8,903 nt of DNA from Candidatus Heimdallarchaeota archaeon (lineage in GTDB: Archaea > Asgardarchaeota > Heimdallarchaeia > JABLTI01). The notes below the pieces were generated by a model. It worked only from the letters and a program-made list of their open reading frames with translations, did no database searches and was not told the DNA's origin. Where the stretch lies: NCBI GenBank assembly GCA_030602675.1, contig JAUVZH010000084.1, forward strand, positions 1-8,903, given 5' to 3'. Positions 1-5,818 of the stretch are shown here, one piece after another (position 1 is the first letter of the stretch; the number at the start of each line of letters is the position of its first letter). A program made the position numbers and the translations under genes.

Positions 1-647
1 TGGTAACCGCCCTTAGGTGTTCGTCCATGATTTCTCAAACAAAGTATTTCATCCTTTAAGTCCTCATCTTGAGTTACTATTGCACCACCTTCTCCGAAGG
101 TAAGGTTTTTTGTTGCATAGAAAGAAAAGCAACCAATGTCTCCAAAATTCCCGACATGTTTTCCATCAATGCTTGCACCATGAGCTTGGCATGCGTCCTC
201 AATTATCTTCAAATCATGGTCGTCTGCTATGTCCTTTAAGGCTTTCATGTCACAGGGATTTCCAAAGATATGAACCGGCATAATTGCTTTTGTTTTCTTT
301 GTAATCTTTTCCTCAACCTTTGCTGGATCAAGATTATATGTTTCAGGATCAACATCTGCGAAAATTGGAATAGCACCATCAAACAATATGCTATTACTCG
401 AAGCAATGAAAGTAAATGGGGTAGTAATAACCTCATCACCAGGTTGTATATCTAATGCTCTAATTGCTAAATGTAGTGCAGTTGTTCCATTAGAAGTAAC
501 AATTACATGTTTTGCTCCTATATATTCAGAGAATTTTTTTTCGAATTCTCTAGCTACGGGTCCTTCAGCTAAATACTTTGAGTCAAGAACTTCTTTTACT
601 CCATCCTTTTCGTCTTGACCTATTTGTGGGTCGATGAATTTTATCAT
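1..647 (-). CDS. DegT/DnrJ/EryC1/StrS family PLP-dependent sugar aminotransferase (N-terminal part, runs off left edge)
   Basis: Reverse-strand reading from the ATG at 647 gives 215 residues with no stop before the window edge; family members are usually about 360-400 residues, so a bit over half is present. The fold-type I aminotransferase landmarks are clear: TSNGTTALHLA (residues 51-61) for cofactor phosphate binding, EDACQAHGA (150-158) with Asp151 placed to contact the pyridine nitrogen, and SFYATKNLTFGEGG (175-188) with Lys180 as the expected Schiff-base lysine. Family members transfer an amino group, usually from glutamate, to a nucleotide-linked keto-sugar for surface glycans or glycoprotein sugars; the exact sugar cannot be told from this half. 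The start is supported by a GAGGT ribosome site six bases upstream. The gene is divergent from the GNAT gene. Family assignment is firm; substrate is unknown. Confidence 0.93.
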   Translation of the reverse strand, partial: MIKFIDPQIGQDEKDGVKEVLDSKYLAEGPVAREFEKKFSEYIGAKHVIVTSNGTTALHLAIRALDIQPGDEVITTPFTFIASSNSILFDGAIPIFADVDPETYNLDPAKVEEKITKKTKAIMPVHIFGNPCDMKALKDIADDHDLKIIEDACQAHGASIDGKHVGNFGDIGCFSFYATKNLTFGEGGAIVTQDEDLKDEILCLRNHGRTPKGGY

Positions 648-653
648 GATTTT

Positions 654-658
654 ACCTC
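654..658 (-). promoter_or_regulatory. Ribosome binding site of the DegT-family aminotransferase
   Basis: On the minus strand the bases read GAGGT, followed by six bases and then ATG. This matches the region complementary to the archaeal 16S rRNA 3' end and fixes the start of the partial aminotransferase. Confidence 0.75.
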
Positions 659-713
659 ACAAATCTTATGTCTATTAATTTAGACTAATAATTGTGATTT
701 TGAACTTTCTCTA

Positions 714-721
714 ATTATAAA
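714..721 (-). promoter_or_regulatory. Candidate TATA box for the DegT-family aminotransferase
   Basis: The minus strand reads TTTATAAT here, close to the archaeal TATA consensus. Transcription starting about 25 bases downstream would give a leader of roughly 45 bases that contains the GAGGT ribosome site. The call rests on sequence resemblance and spacing only; the whole intergenic stretch is AT-rich, so chance matches are likely. Confidence 0.4.
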
Positions 722-842
722 CTAATCATCTCTTTAAAAAAGACATGGTTGTTTATCAACTAGTATCTTTTATTGCAAGTTAAAGCAATAACTTTTAGAT
801 TTTATGTAAAATATAGGAATTAGTAATTCAGGAAATGATATT

Positions 843-1850
843 TTGAGGATAAATGAAGATGATGTTGAGATATTAAATGCAACTTCAGATCATGCTACCG
901 ATTGGTCCAAGACTTTTTTGACTGCAATGAATAGTTGTCGTTGGATGAGTCGTTTTATCAAAGATCAAAATATCTCAGAACTTGATGTTTCAATCTCATT
1001 TTCACAAGACATTAGGAAGGAACTGAAAACTGATCGTTTTCTTATTGCTTACTATGCAAAAAAACCAGTTGGAATACTTCGAATGGATGAGTATTGGGTT
1101 CCTAAAGCAGTTAGAATAATTAGTCACTTCCCATTAGTCATACCAAAATTTCAACGAAAAGGTATCGGCAAGTTACTAGTTAAGACGGGGGTACAACAAG
1201 CTCAAAGTGAAGGGTTTGTTGATGTTTGGTCAGAATGTTGGTCAAAAGATATGAGAGAAATAAAGCTATATCGAACTTTCTATGAGAAAATAGGATTTAC
1301 TAAGAAATCAAATAGATTAGAAATGATTTGTTTTACAAAAGCATTTAATGAAGATCATATAACAGAAATTAAAGGTTTAAAAATTAGTAAGTCAGATGAA
1401 ATAACAGATGAGTTAGTACAAGCCATTAGCCAATCATATGCAAAATCAAAAGATAAACTTCATGTGATTGAAAATCTCAATAATCCTAAAATTACTGAGA
1501 GTTTTCTGAAAAAAACAAGGCAGTCATTTCTAGAAATAGGATTTAAGATAGATTGTGTTGTCGTCAAATATAATAAAAAACTTTGTGCTGGATTACTGAC
1601 TGCAACATCAAAAAATAGAGGAATGATATTAGAAATTGGTGTAATTCCTGAATTTAGAAAATTAAAAATTGCTCAATATTTAGTAGAATTGTATCTTTAT
1701 ACAATGAAATCTCAACAAATTAATGAAGTTGTTCTTGGTGTTGATGAGGAAAATATACCAGCCATTAATCTCTATGAAAAATTAGGATTTAGTAAATCTT
1801 GGAATGGTATGTTAATGTTATTAGAGGATAAAAACAAGATAGGATTATAA
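843..1850 (+). CDS. Tandem GNAT-family N-acetyltransferase
   Basis: The 335-residue protein carries two GNAT acetyltransferase modules. The first (about residues 60-165) has the acyl-CoA pyrophosphate loop QRKGIG (104-109) after a beta-strand FPLVIP, then a motif-B-like end LYRTFYEKIGF (142-152). The second (about 180-330) has strand EIGVIPEF, a loop RKLKIA (272-277), and a typical motif B, NIPAINLYEKLGF (304-316). In the second loop the first conserved glycine is replaced by Lys275, so this half may bind acetyl-CoA poorly. Known tandem GNATs, such as mycothiol synthase, often keep one catalytic half; the substrate here is unknown. The start is a TTG with AGGAA eight bases upstream; an in-frame stop at 807-809 precludes a longer ATG start, and the next ATG would be residue 29. 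The stop is 29 bp before the TatD start, so the two may be cotranscribed. Confidence 0.87.
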   Translation: MRINEDDVEILNATSDHATDWSKTFLTAMNSCRWMSRFIKDQNISELDVSISFSQDIRKELKTDRFLIAYYAKKPVGILRMDEYWVPKAVRIISHFPLVIPKFQRKGIGKLLVKTGVQQAQSEGFVDVWSECWSKDMREIKLYRTFYEKIGFTKKSNRLEMICFTKAFNEDHITEIKGLKISKSDEITDELVQAISQSYAKSKDKLHVIENLNNPKITESFLKKTRQSFLEIGFKIDCVVVKYNKKLCAGLLTATSKNRGMILEIGVIPEFRKLKIAQYLVELYLYTMKSQQINEVVLGVDEENIPAINLYEKLGFSKSWNGMLMLLEDKNKIGL

Positions 1851-1879
1851 ACTATTTACAAATTTAAGTGATGAGATAA

Positions 1880-2653
1880 ATGAAAGCTATAGACACCCAT
1901 TGTCATATCAGTCATACACTTAAACGTGGTTTGAAATTGAATGTTCTCCTTCAACATGCAGCTGAAAACAATGTTTTAGCTATAATTGATTCACCAGTTT
2001 TTTTAGACTCGTATAATCAATCCATTAGGATTCATAAAAATAATCCGAAAAAAATTTTTGTAACTCTTGGTGCATCTCCAGCACATTATCATGAAGTAAA
2101 TATTAACAAAATAATTCTCAATATTAGAGAATTTGCTGAAAAGAAAGAGATTGTAGGCATAGGGGAAATTGGTTTAGATTACTATTGGGTTAAAAATAAA
2201 GCAATTAGAAATCAGCAACACACAATTTTTAAACAATTTATAGAATTAGCTAATGAATTAGATCTTCCTCTAATAATTCATAGTAGAGAAGCTGAAAAGG
2301 ATTCCGTACAAGATTTATCTATAGCAGAAACACCAGTTATTATGCATAGTTTCTCAGGTGATGTTGAAACAGCTTTAGAATGTGTGGACAGGGGATATTT
2401 CATTTCTATTCCAACATCAGTTACTAGTAGAAAGAAACACCGAAGATTAGCAGCAAGCGTACCTCTAGAGCATTTAATTACAGAGACTGATTCTCCATAT
2501 TTATCACCCTTTCCTGATAGGAAACGAAATGAACCAGCTTATGTAATTTACGCAGTTAAAGAAATAGCTAAAATAAAAGAAGTTCCAGAAGAGGAAGTTG
2601 CAGAAATCACAACAAAAAATGCAATTACTATTTTTAATCTAAAGTTATCCTAA
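1880..2653 (+). CDS. TatD-family metal-dependent hydrolase (putative deoxyribonuclease)
   Basis: The 257-residue protein is the usual size for TatD-family TIM-barrel hydrolases, which bind two divalent metals and, where tested, act as DNA exonucleases or phosphodiesterases. Expected ligands are present in order: His7 and His9 in IDTHCHIS, Glu96 in GIGEIGLDYYW, His134 in IIHSREA, His156 in IMHSFSG and Asp204 in TETDSPYLSP. The family's RNEP-type motif is also present (216-219). One departure is GASPAHY (64-70), where most bacterial members have G-x-H-P-H; the histidine after the Gly-x pair is Ser66. The ATG at 1880 is preceded by GTGAT at 1868-1872, compatible with the archaeal ribosome site. 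It follows the GNAT gene by 29 bp and probably shares its transcript. No signal peptide, so cytoplasmic. Family firm; biological substrate not established. Confidence 0.93.
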   Translation: MKAIDTHCHISHTLKRGLKLNVLLQHAAENNVLAIIDSPVFLDSYNQSIRIHKNNPKKIFVTLGASPAHYHEVNINKIILNIREFAEKKEIVGIGEIGLDYYWVKNKAIRNQQHTIFKQFIELANELDLPLIIHSREAEKDSVQDLSIAETPVIMHSFSGDVETALECVDRGYFISIPTSVTSRKKHRRLAASVPLEHLITETDSPYLSPFPDRKRNEPAYVIYAVKEIAKIKEVPEEEVAEITTKNAITIFNLKLS

Positions 2654-2681
2654 TATTGTGTCGGAATTTACACAAAAAGTA

Positions 2682-2690
2682 ATATTTAAA
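2682..2690 (+). promoter_or_regulatory. Candidate archaeal promoter (TATA box) for the coiled-coil/GTPase unit
   Basis: The bases ATATTTAAA form a TATA-like box preceded by the A-rich stretch AAAAAGTA, which could act as a BRE. A start about 25 bases downstream would fall near 2710-2715 and give a leader of about 25-30 bases ending in the GGTGAT ribosome site. The 86-bp gap after the TatD gene, unlike the short gaps on either side, supports an independent promoter here. Confidence 0.5.
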
Positions 2691-2729
2691 GACCATTTGT
2701 TGTATTATCTAAAACACGAGTAAAGAATT

Positions 2730-2735
2730 GGTGAT
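2730..2735 (+). promoter_or_regulatory. Ribosome binding site deciding the start of the coiled-coil gene
   Basis: GGTGAT is complementary to the archaeal 16S rRNA tail and ends four bases before the ATG at 2740. It argues for that ATG rather than the in-frame TTG at 2728, which would place this site inside the coding sequence. Confidence 0.7.
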
Positions 2736-2739
2736 TTTA

Positions 2740-3525
2740 ATGAATCCAACTGAAAAGGCTACTCTTTGGGAAACTCTAACAAGTTATCAAAGAAGGAACC
2801 AAGAAAGTATAAGACCTCCTTCAGAAAGAATTGATCCTGATATTCCTGGTTCACATTTTTGGGTCATTCTTGTAATGAATTGGCAGAATTTACATCCATT
2901 AATACAAGATGTTCTCTATGAATGGTATTATGCAATTACACGTATGCAAAATAACCATGTAGAAGAACTAGATCCACAATCAACAGAAGGATTATTGAAA
3001 AGATTAGAAGTTTTAGATGATAAATTAAGGTCATTTGATTTAGAGAGAACAAACTTAGAACAGGAATTATCAGTTAGGGATAGGGATTTTCGAACATTAA
3101 GGAAAAAATCTGGCAAAAAAGAAAAAGAAAACATAGAAATTCAACAGATGCTTGGCCAAAGTTTTCAAGAAAAGATTATGCAGAAGCAAGACGAGCTTGA
3201 TGAGAAAGAAGAAACTATTAGTGAATTGGAAGGAAAACTAAAGCAATTGGAAGGAAACCAAGTTTCTACAAATGTGACTTCTACAAATGATAGTAATCAA
3301 TTGGCTCCCATTGTTATTTCTGAAAACTTGAATCAAGACGAAGTGATTAAGGAAATGAAGTATCATATAGATGAAAGAACTCGTCTTTTGAAAGAAGTTG
3401 GTGAAAAATTAAAGGAATTAAATATAACTGTTAATCAACAAAAAAGCACTATAGCTGATTTACAGAAAGAGATTTTGATAAAAGATGAAAAAGTCAAAGA
3501 AATAAAAGGACTACTGAATCTCTAA
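2740..3525 (+). CDS. Coiled-coil protein of unknown function, paired with Ras-like GTPase
   Basis: I do not recognise a named family. From the ATG at 2740 the protein is 261 residues. Residues 1 to about 75 look like a small globular helical region rich in aromatic residues (Trp10, Trp41, Trp48, Trp62). Residues about 82-172 are highly charged helix with coiled-coil character, broken by a basic patch RKKSGKKEK near 121-129. A Ser/Thr/Asn-rich linker follows (about 174-190), then a regular coiled coil from about 203 to 259, whose heptad core reads I, I, L, L, V, I, I, V, L at one position. No transmembrane segment or signal peptide is seen, so it is probably cytoplasmic. It ends 19 bp before the small GTPase start and has its own promoter-like sequence, so the two are probably cotranscribed. 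An effector, scaffold or regulator of that GTPase is a reasonable inference, not shown by any recognised domain. An alternative start is the TTG at 2728 (four residues longer). Confidence 0.82.
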   Translation: MNPTEKATLWETLTSYQRRNQESIRPPSERIDPDIPGSHFWVILVMNWQNLHPLIQDVLYEWYYAITRMQNNHVEELDPQSTEGLLKRLEVLDDKLRSFDLERTNLEQELSVRDRDFRTLRKKSGKKEKENIEIQQMLGQSFQEKIMQKQDELDEKEETISELEGKLKQLEGNQVSTNVTSTNDSNQLAPIVISENLNQDEVIKEMKYHIDERTRLLKEVGEKLKELNITVNQQKSTIADLQKEILIKDEKVKEIKGLLNL

Positions 3526-3544
3526 TTAATGAATGTAATTGGAT

Positions 3545-4399
3545 ATGATAGATTTGGCTAAACTCATTTGGAAACTTGTTATTATAGGCGATCCAGCTGT
3601 TGGTAAAACAAGTATAAGAAGAAAATACCTAGGGGAAACTACGATAAAAGAATACATTTACACAATAGGTGCTGATTTTGCAACTAAAAGGATAAAACTT
3701 TCAAATAACCTAACAGTACAATATCAGATTTTTGATCTTGCTGGACAGCCGAAATTTGACAAAGTTCGTGCATCATTTTATAATGGTGCACAAGCAGCTG
3801 TTTTGGTTTATGATATCACAAATAACACTACTCTTAAGAACATGCAAAAATGGGTGAGTGAAGCAAAAAGGAACAATGAAGATGGTTCCTTGGAAACATT
3901 CGTTGTGGTCGGCAATAAAATCGATCTTCAAGATAATAAGAGATCAGATGATGTTTTACTTAAGAAATTCCTTGCAGATCTTTCAAAGGAAATGGGTCAT
4001 GATATTCTACATATTTATACAAGTGCTTTAACAGGTGAAAATATTGATTTACTTTTCAAAAAGATAACTGAGAAGTTATTAATTTCTGCGAGCAAAAAAT
4101 CACCAAAAATTCAGAAATTGGTTAAGCAAGTTGAAAGTAAATTAACAGTTAAGGAACAACCAAAACCAGTAATAAAACCAAAAGTAACTGTCATTGAATC
4201 AGGTAAAACAAAAGTTAGTCCAAGCTTGTTAGAAAGGAGATTAGATATTATTGAATTAGAAATAAATCATCTAAAATCCGAGGTGAAAGAACTAAAAATA
4301 GACATAGACCATTTAACACAATTAGTTCTAAAATATCTACATGAAAACAAGAGAATCCTCGAAGAATTAAATCTAACAAAAGATGATATTAACTATTAA
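3545..4399 (+). CDS. Rab/Ras-like small GTPase with C-terminal coiled-coil extension
   Basis: From the ATG at 3545 this is 284 residues; classical Rab/Ras proteins are about 180-220. The G domain covers about residues 8-182 with all five motifs: P-loop GDPAVGKTS (15-23), switch I YTIGADF (39-45) with Thr40, switch II DLAGQ (64-68) retaining the catalytic Gln68, NKID (124-127), and TSA (159-161). The TIGADF and DLAGQ wording is Rab-like, and such GTPases are abundant in Asgard archaea. A basic, proline-containing linker (about 183-226) leads to an unbroken coiled coil (229-275), ending in DINY with no C-terminal cysteine, so no prenyl anchor as in eukaryotic Rabs. All motifs needed for GTP binding and hydrolysis are intact. 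It follows the coiled-coil gene by 19 bp and ends before a strong hairpin terminator. No good ribosome site is seen; the in-frame TTG at 3539 is an alternative start two residues longer. Confidence 0.94.
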   Translation: MIDLAKLIWKLVIIGDPAVGKTSIRRKYLGETTIKEYIYTIGADFATKRIKLSNNLTVQYQIFDLAGQPKFDKVRASFYNGAQAAVLVYDITNNTTLKNMQKWVSEAKRNNEDGSLETFVVVGNKIDLQDNKRSDDVLLKKFLADLSKEMGHDILHIYTSALTGENIDLLFKKITEKLLISASKKSPKIQKLVKQVESKLTVKEQPKPVIKPKVTVIESGKTKVSPSLLERRLDIIELEINHLKSEVKELKIDIDHLTQLVLKYLHENKRILEELNLTKDDINY

Positions 4400-4416
4400 T
4401 CAAATCATTAAATTAG

Positions 4417-4457
4417 AAAAAAAATAGGATATCTCAGTTTTAAACTGAGATTTTTTT
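4417..4457. terminator. Bidirectional hairpin terminator between convergent genes
   Basis: ATCTCAGTTT (4431-4440) and AAACTGAGAT (4442-4451) are perfect reverse complements around a single T, folding to a stem of about 7-8 bp with a small loop. On the plus strand the hairpin runs directly into seven T residues (4451-4457). On the minus strand a run of eight T residues (complement of 4417-4424) follows about six bases after the stem. It sits in the 56-bp gap between the ends of the GTPase gene and tldE, and its plus-strand T-run overlaps the tldE stop codon. It looks like a bacterial-type intrinsic terminator serving both transcripts. Confidence 0.8.
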
Positions 4458-5817
4458 AACCAACAACTGTAAAACCATCAAATGCTATAGTTGGTGTTTT
4501 TACAGCAGGGAGTAGCTTACTATCAGAACCGATTTCTAGGATGCTTTTGAAGCTTTTATACAAGTTTCCAGCTATTGTAATAGAATCCAGGGGATGAACA
4601 ATTTCACCTTTTTCAATCAGGTAAGCAGAATTAGCCACAACTGAAAAATCACCAGATATCAAGTTTGAATGACCCATACCCATTACATTATCCATAACAT
4701 AGATTCCTTTGTCTATTCCAGCAATTATATCATCGAATTTCTTGTTACCTGGTTGAATTACTATTGTTGTTTGTGAAATCCCGGGAGTTGATTCGTAGTC
4801 TTGACCTCGATTTGCATTACCAGTACTTTCTGCCTTTCCTAGTCGACCATAATAACTATCATACAGAAAAGATCGTAGTACGCCCTTTTCGATTACAGAG
4901 GTAGTTCTTCTTGGAACTCCTTCATAATCAATACAATTAGTGTTAAGTCCTTCGGGAAGTTGTCCATCGTCAGTTATTGTTAATCCATCTATGCCTACTT
5001 TATCACCAAGTTTATCCATGAAGTAACTGTTCTTTTCTACAACTTGTCGACCATTAATTGAATTAGCAAAAGACATTTGCCAATAGCCTGACATAACATT
5101 TTGGTTCCAAACGGTAGGTAATGGTCCTGTGAAACTCAAAGGTTTTGAATCTAGTAGTTTAACAGCTTTTTCTGCGCAGTCCTTACCAAGATTCAGCTCA
5201 TCTGGCATTGTTCTAGTTACTGAAAACTCAAAAGAGCTTTTTCGTTTTTGCTCTTGAGCAGCAGTTACAAATGTAACATAAACTAAGTATGTGTAGAGAC
5301 TGGCACCAGACATTCCTTCAGAATTGACAATCGCGTATCCGCCATAGGAAGCTTGTGTTTGACCAGAAGCAGAGATAATTTTCTCATCAAAATTCTTTGC
5401 ATCCAAGAATAGCTTATTTGTTTCAGAAACAATCTCCTCAGTAGTTAGAGCAACAATTTTGTCATCAAGAATACCATCTTTAGCAATAGGACTCTTACCA
5501 ACAAAACTCTCGAAATCAACATTTTCTTCTTTAACAGATTTAACAACTGATAAAGCTTCAGAGACAGCATGTTTGACAGCTTCTTTTGTCAAACCACTCA
5601 TAGCTGCAAAACCGAGTTTTTTGCCTATAGCGACACGAACTCCAACACCATCATTTGAACCATCTTTAGCATCAACCATACCTTGTTGATTTTGTATATC
5701 TGAGGAATGCTGACTACTAACAAAGATTTCTGCTTGTTCAGCACCCTGGTTTTTAGCATACTTCAAACCAGTATCTGCTAATGATAAAAGATTATCTTTC
5801 AAAGTATCAAATTTCAT
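4456..5817 (-). CDS. tldE: TldE/PmbA family protein, partner subunit of TldD metallopeptidase
   Basis: The 453-residue protein matches the PmbA/TldE family in length and layout: an N-terminal half with SLADTGLKYAKNQGAEQAEIF near the start and GVGVRVAIGKKLGFAAMS (about 58-75), and a C-terminal half with GNANRGQDYESTPG (about 333-346) and GMGHSNLISGDFS (about 380-392). It lacks the HExxxH site found in its neighbour; the equivalent region reads WQMSFAN. In characterised E. coli TldD/TldE the two form a heterodimer whose TldD chain holds the zinc. The pair degrades unstructured peptides and trims the leader of microcin B17; by analogy this is the non-catalytic, substrate-shaping subunit. The start at 5817 is set by GGAGGAGA five bases upstream, and only one base separates it from the tldD stop. 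A longer open frame reaches 5922 but overlaps tldD by 104 bp and its extra residues look unlike the family. Confidence 0.95.
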   Translation of the reverse strand: MKFDTLKDNLLSLADTGLKYAKNQGAEQAEIFVSSQHSSDIQNQQGMVDAKDGSNDGVGVRVAIGKKLGFAAMSGLTKEAVKHAVSEALSVVKSVKEENVDFESFVGKSPIAKDGILDDKIVALTTEEIVSETNKLFLDAKNFDEKIISASGQTQASYGGYAIVNSEGMSGASLYTYLVYVTFVTAAQEQKRKSSFEFSVTRTMPDELNLGKDCAEKAVKLLDSKPLSFTGPLPTVWNQNVMSGYWQMSFANSINGRQVVEKNSYFMDKLGDKVGIDGLTITDDGQLPEGLNTNCIDYEGVPRRTTSVIEKGVLRSFLYDSYYGRLGKAESTGNANRGQDYESTPGISQTTIVIQPGNKKFDDIIAGIDKGIYVMDNVMGMGHSNLISGDFSVVANSAYLIEKGEIVHPLDSITIAGNLYKSFKSILEIGSDSKLLPAVKTPTIAFDGFTVVG

Positions 5818-5818
5818 T

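Larger units (their letters stand above)
648..842. other. Divergent intergenic region, including a 7-bp inverted repeat
   Basis: No coding frame is visible in this 195-bp gap between divergently transcribed genes. It must hold promoters in both directions. At 770-791 there is a perfect 7-bp inverted repeat, TTATTGC and GCAATAA, separated by eight bases. It lies 52 bp upstream of the GNAT start, where it could be an operator or an RNA hairpin. An AT-rich patch at about 803-815 could serve as TATA box for the GNAT gene, giving a very short leader. Confidence 0.45.

Noticed and set aside
270..618. Plus- and minus-strand short frames within the DegT-family gene
   Set aside because: They are other-frame readings of a gene whose cofactor motifs fix the true frame.
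2928..3134. Minus-strand frame inside the coiled-coil gene
   Set aside because: It is Ser/Phe/Leu-rich, the typical antisense reading of a Lys/Glu-rich coiled coil, and has no ribosome site.
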